Origin: an uncultured Draconibacterium sp.
GTDB lineage: Bacteria > Bacteroidota > Bacteroidia > Bacteroidales > Prolixibacteraceae
NCBI RefSeq assembly: GCF_963676735.1
Contig: NZ_OY781464.1
Span: 2,203,001 to 2,267,000 of the forward strand
DNA length: 64,000 nucleotides
Direction: 5' to 3'
How positions within the stretch are numbered: position 1 is the first letter of the stretch; each line of letters starts with the position of its first letter. The notes under the pieces were generated by a model. That model made no database searches and was not told the origin of the DNA. It saw nothing but the letters and a program-made list of their open reading frames with translations. This document shows, piece by piece, positions 1-8,783 of the stretch. Made by a program: the position numbers and the translations under genes.

Positions 1-871
1 GCCCCACCAACTCTTTCAATAAAAAGAACCATTTGTCTTTTCGGTAACCAATGTACGACATCACCGCATAACTTGTATTCAGCTCATCGCTTTTATATTT
101 ACCGGCTGTTCCTTCGGTAACATCAATAGGCTTAATGGCATTAAACTGCCCGGCAAGTCCAAGGCTCATTCCATCATGATTAAAATATAATCCGGCAACC
201 AGTTCGGGTATTCCGGCATTACGTTTTGCCAGGTTTTTATCGTTGGTGTCATCCACTTTATAAAATCCGGGCGATGTATATTGCTGCTCGTAAAGGGCCG
301 TAAGCGAAAGTGTGGTTTTCGCTCCTAATTTGTAATCAAAATCAATTTGTGGCGAACGGTTAAAAGGATTGTACGGGCTACCGGTATTTAAACCACCCAC
401 CTGTGGAAAAAATGCGCCACTGCCATTCCACAGCGGGTGCCAGGTTTGCCCCACAAGCAGCGATGATTTTTCCCAATCGAATTTTACATAGGCTTTTCTC
501 AAACGAAGTACTTCTGGGTATTCAGCAACAATCCCCGCAAAATCAGTTTCGAAATTGGCAGAGGTTTTTGCGCCCAGAATTTCAGGACCCGAAATATTAA
601 AACCAAAACGCGTGGCCATGGCCGTGTAACCATGAATACCCTGTTTGTTAAGGTGTTCACCATCGGCATCAAGGCCTTTGTACAAGGGGAACAGGTAAAA
701 ATTATCCTGGGCGGCATTTAGTCCTTTGTACGTATCGTAGTAATACTCGCTACGGATAAAACCGTAGAGCTGAATTGACGATTTTTTAGCTGAAACTTTG
801 TTGTTTTCCTGTGCTGTTCCGAAGATGGAAAGGGAACACAGTACTAAAATTAATGACAAATATTTTTTCAT
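1..871 (-). CDS. Outer-membrane porin, DcaP-like (partial, cut by window edge)
   Basis: The reverse strand is open from an ATG at 871 to the window edge without a stop, giving about 290 residues. It begins with a signal peptide (MKKYLSLILVLCSLSIFGTA) and continues with beta-barrel-like text: an early YGFIRSEYYYDTY strand, then GFNISGPE, LRKAYVKFDW and LVGQTWHPLW. This order, with GQTWHP after the first strands, resembles DcaP-type or phosphate-selective porin-like outer-membrane proteins of Bacteroidota. Such proteins form trimeric diffusion channels for small organic acids or sugars; that role here is inferred from family resemblance. The C-terminal barrel and closing strand lie outside the window. 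It is the last gene before the decayed sulfatase/GH43 relict and might serve uptake for the neighbouring carbohydrate region. Confidence 0.7.
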   Translation of the reverse strand, partial: MKKYLSLILVLCSLSIFGTAQENNKVSAKKSSIQLYGFIRSEYYYDTYKGLNAAQDNFYLFPLYKGLDADGEHLNKQGIHGYTAMATRFGFNISGPEILGAKTSANFETDFAGIVAEYPEVLRLRKAYVKFDWEKSSLLVGQTWHPLWNGSGAFFPQVGGLNTGSPYNPFNRSPQIDFDYKLGAKTTLSLTALYEQQYTSPGFYKVDDTNDKNLAKRNAGIPELVAGLYFNHDGMSLGLAGQFNAIKPIDVTEGTAGKYKSDELNTSYAVMSYIGYRKDKWFFLLKELVG

Positions 872-1219
872 TGCGGAAATGATTAGTTGTTTTTTGTTGA
901 TTGAATATAATGATTACCCCGAAGTTCCGTATTAAGCCTTCGGGTACAAACAGAAGTAATCTAATAAGAAATAATATGTTGCTGTCTTAAACACAAGCAT
1001 CAAAAATAACAATTTTGCAGGTGCACCCAAGAATGCAGTTACAATTTGCCCGAAAAACAAGCTTATTTATTTTGATTTCAAACTATACATAAATCCGGTT
1101 TCGCGATTCATCAAATTATTGAATAAACAATTCACCGAATTTTATGCAGTTGAGTAGGAGTGCTATGGCAGTAAAATACAACAAGTACATTGTTTGTGCG
1201 CCTGTCAATCTATTGCTTT
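872..1219. other. Intergenic region, leader of the porin gene
   Basis: There is no credible coding sequence here. The part next to the porin gene carries an imperfect inverted repeat (915-946); the rest is AT-rich and unremarkable. Any porin promoter must lie here, but I do not see a clean TAnnTTTG box on the minus strand. Confidence 0.4.
915..946 (-). promoter_or_regulatory. Inverted repeat in the porin leader
   Basis: The arms TACCC(C)GAAG and CTTCGGGTA enclose about 13 bases, with one bulged C. It lies 44-75 bp upstream of the porin ATG at 871. It could be an operator or a 5' UTR stem-loop; no T-run follows on either strand, which argues against a terminator. Confidence 0.35.
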
Positions 1220-1515
1220 TCAATTACTAACTTTCGAGGGATTTAATTGTTCAGGCACAGGAGCCGCGGTGAGTTTGCGCCAGTTATCGAGCATGATTGT
1301 TAACTCCTGCACTTTGTCCGGATTATGGCTGGCAAGGTTATTTTTTTCGCCAACATCATTTTTCAGGTTATACAATTCAATATCATTATTCTCGAAATAT
1401 TGAATGAGTTTCCATTCGCCCAAACGAATTGCCGAGCCCGGCCGGGTTCTGAAAAGTGGATCTTGTGTGGTGGTGTCGTTTTTTACAAAAGCTTCCAGGC
1501 AGATAGGAAACGGAC
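1220..1515 (-). pseudogene. Sulfatase C-terminal relict
   Basis: About 95 residues in one minus frame match the usual end of exported S1 sulfatases: a DPLFRTRPGSAIRLGEWKLI segment, then IELYNLKNDVGEKNNLA, then a final NWRKLTAAPVPEQLNP helix, ending in TGA at 1220. This is where sulfatases fold their C-terminal subdomain after the catalytic domain. The catalytic part with the CxPSR formylglycine motif is absent. The fragment is directly preceded, in a different frame, by a GH43-like relict, so the two appear fused by a deletion. It is very unlikely to be functional. The boundary near 1515 is approximate. Confidence 0.7.
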
Positions 1516-2016
1516 AGAAACAGGTCGTCGCACCAGGTTCCCAATCGGTGCTGTTCATCGCTGGCAACCAAGCAGTATTTACCATCGAGTTTTATAATGT
1601 GCGCACCGGAAGTGCCCACTTTATCCAGAACCGGGTACTCGCCCCATCCCTTTGGGGAGTAAATTTCAGGAATAACCTGGCGCGGACTTTCAGCCAATTC
1701 TTTTAAATCTTCTGATAACCGGGCAATTATGCCTCCGTTCCAACTCAGGAATACTTTGCCCAGCTCTTGCCAATCTTTTAAATCTTTCGATTTCCACAGG
1801 TAAATACCATCGTTTTCGAAATGGTTATTTTGTTCGCAATGGTTCCTGCTAAAAAGTACCAACCATTTGGAGCCACACAAACATGTGGATGCGTTAAACC
1901 TTCAACTAAAGGTAAAATTGGTTTTCATCGTAATCGGGATGTACTAAAAACTGGGCAGTAGACGCACAATTTAACCCCAAATCAAGAATGAAGATAAAGA
2001 GCAGTTTTTGCTTCAT
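1516..2016 (-). pseudogene. GH43-like glycosidase relict with frameshifts
   Basis: Starting from an ATG at 2016 there is a signal-peptide-like start (MKQKLLFIFILDLGLNCAST), then a stop after about 35 codons. A shifted frame continues with LVEGLTHPHVCVAPNGWYFL, and another shift gives NDGIYLWKSKDLKDWQELG, followed by IIKLDGKYCLVASDEQHRLG. The order of a 'HPHVxxAPNGxYFLxGT' strand followed by 'GIxLWKSKDLKxW' is typical of five-bladed propeller glycosidases of the GH43 type. At least two frameshifts and loss of the C-terminal half mark it as a pseudogene. It then runs into the sulfatase tail. Confidence 0.6.
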
Positions 2017-2121
2017 CGTTTTTATTTCGAATAGTTATTTGTTTAGAAGCAAAACTATGGTATTTGCTGATTTTGTACTTTTCCTGGGGGACGCAAGTTT
2101 AACACATCTGTACAGGACGGC

Positions 2122-2155
2122 AAAAAAAAGAGGAGCAGCTATTAAGCTACCCCTC
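2122..2155 (-). terminator. Intrinsic terminator of the rpiB-dhaKL-glycosidase operon
   Basis: Read on the minus strand, GAGGGGTAGCT and AGCTGCTCCTC pair as an 11-bp stem (two G-U pairs) around a TAAT loop, followed by eight T. It begins 28 bp after the stop codon at 2183 and marks the end of the six-gene minus-strand operon. Confidence 0.8.
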
Positions 2156-2182
2156 AACTATTTACTACTTAAAACTATACCA

Positions 2183-5100
2183 TTAATGCCTACGCAGAAG
2201 CATTACCCAGTCTTTATTTTCATCTGAAGGAGCGCCCGATAATTCTTGTTTGCTTCCGGCCGTAATTTTTTTGATTTTACCATGTTGAAGTGGCCCTCCG
2301 TTCCGGGGATCAAACCATTGCAGCGTAAACTCGCCACTTATGTTTTCAAGGTTTAATGTTCCCTTTCCATTCCGAAGAAAAACAATGTACATTTCGCCCT
2401 CGCTGGCCAGGCAGTAATCACCCTCGGCAACCAGTTCGTCGTGGTTTTTAGTTGTTTCAACCGGAATATCATTTCCCTCGAAGAAATCGCGAAGGTATTT
2501 GCACTGATTCCAGAATAAATCGCGCGAACGGTAATCCTGACATGTTAAATCGGAATGGGCATGTTTGTACCCAAAGTACCATTCGGTTCCCCATCCTCCG
2601 GCCATAAAAGTGCCCCACAATCCGTTAATGCGTGCATTGTCGTGGCTTGGGTCTTCAGCATCAGGCACCAACGAATGTTGTGCATCTCCGGGCTCGTCGC
2701 AGGCAACCGCCCACTGTTTTCCGGCCTTTTCCGACTCGTTTAACCAATGCAGCACCTGGGTGTGCACACGGCTAAAATCGGCCTTGTTGGTTTGTAAGGA
2801 AATTCCTGAATAATGACTTTCGCTGCCTAAAATATCGTAAAACGGAACACCGTTATGAATAACCACATGATGATGATAAGGATCGTGCTCGTAAAAATAT
2901 TCTGCAGCCGCCAGGCGCTGCGCAGTTTCCATTGGTGGCGTTGGAGGATTTGCCCAGTCGCCAATTTCCTCACCGATATTCCAGTTAAGTGCCAAATGAT
3001 GCCCAAAACGTGCCATTAGCTCTCGGTAGTATAATTTGGTATTAGCGCCAATTGCCCCATTGTCCAACAGTCCCTGGTTTTCAAACTCAAGCGTTTTGAA
3101 ATGCAAAAACATACCCAGTTTATCAGCATGTTCAAAAACCAGTTCCCACTGGTCAAGCTTCGAGCAGTCAAAACGGTCGTAGGTATCATAATCAACATAA
3201 GGATATACATTTTGATCGTCGCCGGCAATATTGTTGGTTAAAAACGAAAATACATTTAATCCTTTTGATGCCAGGTAGTTTACCGCCCCAACTATTGCTT
3301 TTCCTTTGTTGCCTTGCCAAACGGGATCGCCCTCTTTCCAATCTTTTTCGTGCGCGTCCCACGTTTTCATGAGGTTATCTTTATGGCCATCGCTTGCAGC
3401 ATCGCCATCAAAATCAACATAAGCCAGAAAGTTTTCCGGGGCATCAGGCCCCACTTTAAACATTGGTTTGCCTGTTTCTGCATATTTCAGGTAGCGGGTT
3501 CCGTCGTACTGCAACCTGCCTTTTGCACGGTTATCGTTCCCGGTTTTATCCGACTCTGCAATGGTGAACTCTCCTTCCGAAGTATCCATAAATCCTCCGC
3601 TTTGGCCTTTGTCCTTTTTGTAGGCAATAGCGGCAAAGTTTCCTTTTCTGAAATCAACTTTATAGCTCCATTTCCCGGTTTTGGGAGGTGCAAAATGCAC
3701 CCGCCATTTGTTACCTGCTTTTGCCGAAGTTTCAGCAGCATTACCGTCGGCGGCAAAATACCCCGGCACCTTGTATTCATCTCCTGATTCGGCATGTGTA
3801 AAAAGCACATTAAACCGATAGTTCACAAAAGGATTAAATTTGGCATCCTCCGCCGTTTCAGGGCCATCAAAAGTAAGCGTTACTTTGTGCCATTTTTTCA
3901 ACTCGCCTGTAATTTCAGGAGTTACATTGGGCAGTTTACTATTTTTGTTTGCCATAGGCCCGGCATTGCCAATTGATCCGGCATCGCCAATGGCAACCAT
4001 TGCAGCCGCGCCCTGACCTACCGGAGCAAAAGCTACCCCACTCCAACGGCCACGACTAAATTCCTGGCCATCGTTACTGCCAACTTCTGCAACAACGGTT
4101 ATCTTATCTTCTTTTTTTAAGGCTATATTTCCAAACAGGCCCATGTACCGTGCTCCTTCTTCAAACGAGTTTTTACTTGGCGGAGCAGTAAAATTTCCAA
4201 CTTCTTTATCGTTAACAAGAATGGTATAGGTAGAGTTACCATCGTTCTCGCCCACGGCTAAAAACAATATGTCTCTATTTCCTTCGGGGCCGTTGTACCT
4301 TACAGTTGACGATGCTTTCTTGTGTTCTTCGGGATTTACAGCCAGCCATTGTCCGTTTTTGTCGGAATAAAAATCAGTTCCTTCAAGTGGAAATGCTGAT
4401 GCACGAATAAGTTTTACTCCTTTAACAGCTGTTTCAACCGCGTATAAAAATGATTTTTTTGAGACCGGGTTTTCGCTTACCTCCAGATAGGGTTCCGGTA
4501 GTTTTCCGGCAGCAATTTTAACAGCAGGGCCAATACCCTGAGGTATGTATTCTTTTTCATTGGTAAGCAAGAAGCGATCAAATTCAAAACCATCCTCACG
4601 CATGCTAAACATTATTTCGTGCTCACCAGCTTCGTCAATATCAAGGTAAATTTTGTAGGCCTCGCCGCAATGATTTTTTTCAGTTCGTTGTTTACTTTCC
4701 CAACGCCAGTTGTTTTTCCCCTCGCACCATTGCATCCTTTGGCCTGTTTCGGGCCATGTGCCGTTTATTCCTACATGAATCCCATTGTCTTCGCTACCCG
4801 AGCTATAGGCACGCACCCATACGTAATAACGCCCGGGGTTATTAATTTTTACTTTATAATGCAAAATTGCCATTTCGCCGGCTGTGTTACTAAAATTCTC
4901 GCCGGCAGTTAATTTGTCGCCGTGGGTAACACGGGTATCGGGCAAAATCTCAACATAGGCATTATTACCTGCATCTTTACAGTGCGAAGCATCCTCGTCG
5001 CGGCCAACATTTGCCTGTTCGTTTTTCGAAGTCCGGTACCATTGTCTGACATCAGTTTTTGATTGCTTAAAATAATATTCAGCTTCAACGGCCATCATGC

Positions 5101-5218
5101 CCTTTTCTTCTTCAAAAACAACATTGTTTTCTACAATTGGATTTGAGAAGTTTTGAGCAAAACCTGAAAAAACCTGCCAACAAATACATGTCAGCAGTAT
5201 TGTTAATTTTACTTTCAT
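2183..5218 (-). CDS. Large exported DUF5060 glycoside hydrolase-like protein
   Basis: The 1011-residue protein has a signal peptide (1-21) and an N-terminal carbohydrate-binding-like domain at about 35-215 resembling the GH115 C-terminal type (MMAVEAEYYF start). A beta-rich linker domain follows (250-400), then DUF5060 at about 434-525 (TPEITGELKKWHKVTLTFDG). A TIM barrel follows at about 560-915, and the last 95 residues form a beta domain like the collagen-binding-type tail. In the barrel, NWNIGEE (745-751) and CDEPGD (840-845) are the likely acid/base and nucleophile glutamates of a clan-A-like glycosidase; this assignment is inferred. The start lies 15 bp after the paralogue that ends at 5234, last in the operon with rpiB, dhaK and dhaL. 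Substrate unknown; probably periplasmic or surface-exposed. Confidence 0.75.
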   Translation of the reverse strand: MKVKLTILLTCICWQVFSGFAQNFSNPIVENNVVFEEEKGMMAVEAEYYFKQSKTDVRQWYRTSKNEQANVGRDEDASHCKDAGNNAYVEILPDTRVTHGDKLTAGENFSNTAGEMAILHYKVKINNPGRYYVWVRAYSSGSEDNGIHVGINGTWPETGQRMQWCEGKNNWRWESKQRTEKNHCGEAYKIYLDIDEAGEHEIMFSMREDGFEFDRFLLTNEKEYIPQGIGPAVKIAAGKLPEPYLEVSENPVSKKSFLYAVETAVKGVKLIRASAFPLEGTDFYSDKNGQWLAVNPEEHKKASSTVRYNGPEGNRDILFLAVGENDGNSTYTILVNDKEVGNFTAPPSKNSFEEGARYMGLFGNIALKKEDKITVVAEVGSNDGQEFSRGRWSGVAFAPVGQGAAAMVAIGDAGSIGNAGPMANKNSKLPNVTPEITGELKKWHKVTLTFDGPETAEDAKFNPFVNYRFNVLFTHAESGDEYKVPGYFAADGNAAETSAKAGNKWRVHFAPPKTGKWSYKVDFRKGNFAAIAYKKDKGQSGGFMDTSEGEFTIAESDKTGNDNRAKGRLQYDGTRYLKYAETGKPMFKVGPDAPENFLAYVDFDGDAASDGHKDNLMKTWDAHEKDWKEGDPVWQGNKGKAIVGAVNYLASKGLNVFSFLTNNIAGDDQNVYPYVDYDTYDRFDCSKLDQWELVFEHADKLGMFLHFKTLEFENQGLLDNGAIGANTKLYYRELMARFGHHLALNWNIGEEIGDWANPPTPPMETAQRLAAAEYFYEHDPYHHHVVIHNGVPFYDILGSESHYSGISLQTNKADFSRVHTQVLHWLNESEKAGKQWAVACDEPGDAQHSLVPDAEDPSHDNARINGLWGTFMAGGWGTEWYFGYKHAHSDLTCQDYRSRDLFWNQCKYLRDFFEGNDIPVETTKNHDELVAEGDYCLASEGEMYIVFLRNGKGTLNLENISGEFTLQWFDPRNGGPLQHGKIKKITAGSKQELSGAPSDENKDWVMLLRRH

Positions 5219-5233
5219 CTGTTTTTGTTTAGC

Positions 5234-7054
5234 TTATTTTTGAAGGTAAAGCAGCCAATCCTGTTCTGATGGGCATTGGAGCTTAATTTCTTCGTTTGCT
5301 GTACTTTCGGTTATTTGCAAGCTTGTTCCATTTCTTGGATTAAACCAGGTAGCAGTGTAACCTACATCGGGTAAGTTAATTTCGATATCCTCGCCGGTTT
5401 TACTGTAAATAAGGTACACCTGTCCGGTTTTTGCAAACACATAATCATTCTCGGTGGCGGTAAGTTCGTTGGCATTTACCATGGTTTCAACCGGAATTTC
5501 GTTATCGTTAAAGAAATCGAGCGCAATTTTACACTGGTCCCAAAACAGGTCGCGCGAACGCCACGATTCGCAGGTAAGGTCGGAATGCGGGTGTTTGTAT
5601 CCGAAATACCATTCGGTGCCACAACCGCCTGCCATAAAAGTTCCCCACACCCCGTTAATTCGGGCGTCGTTATGTTCAGGGTCTTCTTCGTCAGTAATTA
5701 AGGCATGCGAGGCATCGCCCGGCTCATCAACTGCAACTACCCATTTTTTTCCGGTTTCAGCTGATGCTTTCACCCATTTATTAACGGCACTGTATACCAG
5801 TGAAAAGTCGGCTTTATTGGTTTGAACCGACAAGCCGGTAAGCGCTGAATTCTCACCAATTAGTGGCGCATAATATTTGTCGTGTTGATCGGGATAAGTA
5901 TGCAAAACAACCAGACTTTTGTAGGGATCATTGGCTTCAAAATAGCTGGCCATATCCTTCACCTGTTCAACGGTTTGTGTCATTTCTTCCCCCAGATTCC
6001 AGTTTAAAGCCAGGTGATGACCGTATCTTGCAATTAATTCGCGGTAGTACAATTTTCGCTCGGGTCCAACATCGCCACCATCCATTTTCTGGTCGTTTTC
6101 GTTTTCCTGTGTTTTAAAATGCAGAAACATCCCTTTCATTTCGCCATAGGCAAAAATTTGTTCCCACTGGTCCATTTTCGACACATCAAAACGATCGTGG
6201 ATAGTAAGTTCTTCCCACTGTTTCGGATTCTTTTTAACGTTGGCAGCCTTCTCGTATTCTTCGTTGCTTACTTTCAGCAAATAAGGGTAAACATTGCGGT
6301 CGTCGCCATCGGTATTAAAAGTTAAAAACGAAAATGCGTTCATTCCTTTTCCGGACAGATAATTTATGGCACCCAAAATATTTTTTCCTTTTTGTTTTTC
6401 GGGTCCCCATAAAAATGCATCGGCATCGGTGTCGTAGTCAACGCCGTGCGCTTCCCATTTCTTCAATCGATCGCCAACATTGGGAGTGTTATCAATTTCG
6501 TAGTAAGCCAGAAAGTTTTCAGGAGCATCGGCTCCACATTTTAAAAAATACTGTCCGGTTTCAGCAAACTGCTGGTAATGCTCTCCCACATATTGTAATC
6601 GGCCATGTGCGCGCAAATCTCTTCCTGACTTGTCTGTTTTTTCAACGGTAAACGAACCTTTTGCGCCATCCATAAATTTGGCGCTTTCACCTTCGTCTTC
6701 GCTAATAGCAATTCCGGCACCTTTTTTAAACGAAACCTCGTAATTCCACTGCCCGGTTTTGTTGGGCGAAAAATGTACACGCCATTTGTTTCCTGCATCG
6801 GCCGAGGTAAAGGCCGCCTCACCATCGGCGGCAAAATAACCCGGAACCACAAACTGCTGTTCGTTTTGCGAGAAGGTAACTTCAAGGCGGTAGTCGGTAA
6901 ACGGGTTTGGCGTTGCCGTTTCAGACGACCCGGGCCCGTCAAAAGTTAAAGTAATTTTATGCCAGGTTTTTAATTCGCCTGTAATTTCTGGTTGAGTAGG
7001 CGAACACGAAAAAAGCACCAGCCCTGCCAATAAAATGATTAGAATTTGTTTCAT
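5234..7054 (-). CDS. DUF5060 glycoside hydrolase-like lipoprotein
   Basis: The 606-residue protein is a close paralogue of the next gene but lacks its N-terminal binding domains. A lipoprotein signal ends in LFSC (C17), so the enzyme should be anchored to a membrane. DUF5060 covers about 22-110 (PEITGELKTWHKITLTFDGP), the TIM barrel about 150-515, and a beta tail the rest (ending EQDWLLYLQK). The same candidate catalytic blocks are present: NWNLGEE (351-357) and VDEPGD (442-447); GHHLALNW, WGTFMAGG and TEWYFGYKH are also shared. It lies 37 bp behind the TIM-barrel isomerase gene and 15 bp before its paralogue, so all are probably cotranscribed. It may be an exo-acting glycosidase that works with the larger paralogue. 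No characterised activity is recognised. Confidence 0.75.
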   Translation of the reverse strand: MKQILIILLAGLVLFSCSPTQPEITGELKTWHKITLTFDGPGSSETATPNPFTDYRLEVTFSQNEQQFVVPGYFAADGEAAFTSADAGNKWRVHFSPNKTGQWNYEVSFKKGAGIAISEDEGESAKFMDGAKGSFTVEKTDKSGRDLRAHGRLQYVGEHYQQFAETGQYFLKCGADAPENFLAYYEIDNTPNVGDRLKKWEAHGVDYDTDADAFLWGPEKQKGKNILGAINYLSGKGMNAFSFLTFNTDGDDRNVYPYLLKVSNEEYEKAANVKKNPKQWEELTIHDRFDVSKMDQWEQIFAYGEMKGMFLHFKTQENENDQKMDGGDVGPERKLYYRELIARYGHHLALNWNLGEEMTQTVEQVKDMASYFEANDPYKSLVVLHTYPDQHDKYYAPLIGENSALTGLSVQTNKADFSLVYSAVNKWVKASAETGKKWVVAVDEPGDASHALITDEEDPEHNDARINGVWGTFMAGGCGTEWYFGYKHPHSDLTCESWRSRDLFWDQCKIALDFFNDNEIPVETMVNANELTATENDYVFAKTGQVYLIYSKTGEDIEINLPDVGYTATWFNPRNGTSLQITESTANEEIKLQCPSEQDWLLYLQK

Positions 7055-7091
7055 GATTTATTATTTTTTACGATTTAGTTGTGGTCTTATT

Positions 7092-8060
7092 TTATATGCG
7101 GTAAATTTCCTTGTTTACCATTTTCATTAAACCGTTGTAATCTTCTGCTTTCATCATTTCGCTAATTTGTTCACGGTTTAGTTTTTTTGCCAACTGGTAA
7201 ACACCTTGCGTTACTTCTGAATGACGATTGAAGAATTCGAGCACATCAAAAATACGTGGCGAGGCATCGGTGGTAAAATACTTGTTATAACCGTATTCCT
7301 GCGCCCAATACATTAGTTCAACGTAATGCAAAAAATGACGGCTTGCACCAATTAAATCCCAATCGGCTTTGGTGTCGTTATCGTTGGTGTGGATGTATGC
7401 ATCAAAACCATTTTCGTAGATAAGCGACAGGGCCTGGGCAGGATTTTCCTGGCTTTGCAGCGAGTGTCCCATATCAAGCGTTATGCCTGTATTTTTGCAT
7501 TGTACATCTTTTAACAACAGTACGCCTTTTGCAGTTGAGTCGATCTGACAATGCACACGTGTTTCGGAGAATTTGGGTTCGAGAAAGAGGGGCACTTCCG
7601 GCAAATAATCGGCAGCTTCAGCAAAGGTTTCCACCATAAAGTTCCAGGCTGTTTTATAGTTGATCTGGAAAAGCACATCGTATCCGTCGCTTAATGGGCA
7701 ACAGGTTACATGTGGCGCACCCACAGCTTTCGCAAAGTCTTTGGCTTTTTTTATCATGGCCACCGCGCGGTCGCGTATTCCTTTATCGGGGCGCGAAAGG
7801 GCTCCGGGCACCCACTCGGCTTCTTTTTTAATGTTTACGTTAATGGCTGCAAATTCCAGTTTGTATTTATCCATTAATGCCTTGGTTGCCTCTGGTCCTT
7901 CATTTTCGTACGGAAAAACCATTTCAACTCCTGAAAAGCCTTCAATTTTCGATACAAATTCTAATTTTTGTTCGGTTGTAACCGGTGCCTGATATTCTGA
8001 GAAACGGTCCTGGGTTTTTCCCAAAAAACCGATTATAACTCCTTGTTTTATTTCTGACAT
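7092..8060 (-). CDS. TIM-barrel sugar isomerase/epimerase (xylose-isomerase-like)
   Basis: The sequence reads as an AP-endonuclease-2/xylose-isomerase-like barrel of about 322 residues. Probable metal ligands are the Glu in FLEPKFSE, the Asp in TLDMGHS, the Asp/His in HTNDND, and the Asp in FTTDASP. The ATG at 8060 (MSEIKQGVIIGFLG) is preferred over the longer frame from 8114, because that prefix is not barrel-like and the shorter start leaves a normal gap after dhaL. The gene lies between dhaL and the two DUF5060 glycosidases. Members of this superfamily isomerise free or phosphorylated ketoses and aldoses; here it may feed or process the ketose that DhaK/DhaL phosphorylates. Exact substrate unknown. 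Confidence 0.75.
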   Translation of the reverse strand: MSEIKQGVIIGFLGKTQDRFSEYQAPVTTEQKLEFVSKIEGFSGVEMVFPYENEGPEATKALMDKYKLEFAAINVNIKKEAEWVPGALSRPDKGIRDRAVAMIKKAKDFAKAVGAPHVTCCPLSDGYDVLFQINYKTAWNFMVETFAEAADYLPEVPLFLEPKFSETRVHCQIDSTAKGVLLLKDVQCKNTGITLDMGHSLQSQENPAQALSLIYENGFDAYIHTNDNDTKADWDLIGASRHFLHYVELMYWAQEYGYNKYFTTDASPRIFDVLEFFNRHSEVTQGVYQLAKKLNREQISEMMKAEDYNGLMKMVNKEIYRI

Positions 8061-8129
8061 ATTTTTTAAATTGGTAGTTGGAGCCATGAGATGTTTTTCC
8101 TCATCTGTCTCCAATCCTTGATTAATACT

Positions 8130-8771
8130 TTATTTTAACAATTGTGTTGATGTATCTGCCAATGTTTCCAGAAGCAGGCAGCATGAGGTTGCTCCGGCAT
8201 CCAGTACTCCGCGCGAACGTTCGCCCAAACGGCTTGCCCTCCCCAATTGCGCCACCATATTTTTTGTTGAATCGCGACCTACCTTTGCAGCCGATTTCAT
8301 GGCTTGCAAAGCTGTAACGAAGTCGTTGTTTTCGGCAGTCGATTTCTGATAGGCTTCAATGGCTGGCACAAGCGTATCGAGCAGGGTTTTGTCGCCAGGT
8401 TTTGCCGGCGAAATGGTTTGAATTTGAGAAAGCATTGCTTCCAGTGCTGCCCCCATCTCCTTGATACCAATTTCTTCAATTCCGCTTAATTCTTTGGCAA
8501 AACCGCGGTATAACTTTCCGTACAAAGGCCCCATGGAGCCGCCAATTTTCATCATTAGTATTTTTGACAGCGTTTTGGCTGAATGGGCCAGATCGCCCGG
8601 ATTTTTTTCCAGCTCCGTTTTGCATAGCTGAAACCCCTTGTTCATGTTAATTCCATGATCGCCGTCGCCAATTAAACCGTCGATATCGCTTAAATACTGC
8701 TTATTTTCATGAATAGCCTTAATCATGTTCTCAATGATAAGTGCCCCATCTTTATTTGAAAATGTCTTCAT
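8130..8771 (-). CDS. dhaL: Dihydroxyacetone kinase-type subunit DhaL
   Basis: The 213-residue protein is the ADP/ATP-binding DhaL domain of Dha-type ketose kinases. The Mg-nucleotide motif D31-x-x-x-x-D36-x-D38-H is visible as DGLIGDGDHG, and GGSMGPLYG and RSRGVLDAGA are also present. It follows dhaK by 12 bp. No dhaM phosphotransfer gene is seen nearby, which suggests a kinase using ATP, as in the L/D-erythrulose kinases that share these domains; this is inference. The substrate is probably a short ketose (dihydroxyacetone or erythrulose), given the neighbouring RpiB-type isomerase and TIM-barrel isomerase. Full length for the family. Confidence 0.9.
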   Translation of the reverse strand: MKTFSNKDGALIIENMIKAIHENKQYLSDIDGLIGDGDHGINMNKGFQLCKTELEKNPGDLAHSAKTLSKILMMKIGGSMGPLYGKLYRGFAKELSGIEEIGIKEMGAALEAMLSQIQTISPAKPGDKTLLDTLVPAIEAYQKSTAENNDFVTALQAMKSAAKVGRDSTKNMVAQLGRASRLGERSRGVLDAGATSCCLLLETLADTSTQLLK

Positions 8772-8783
8772 TTTTTTCTGAGT

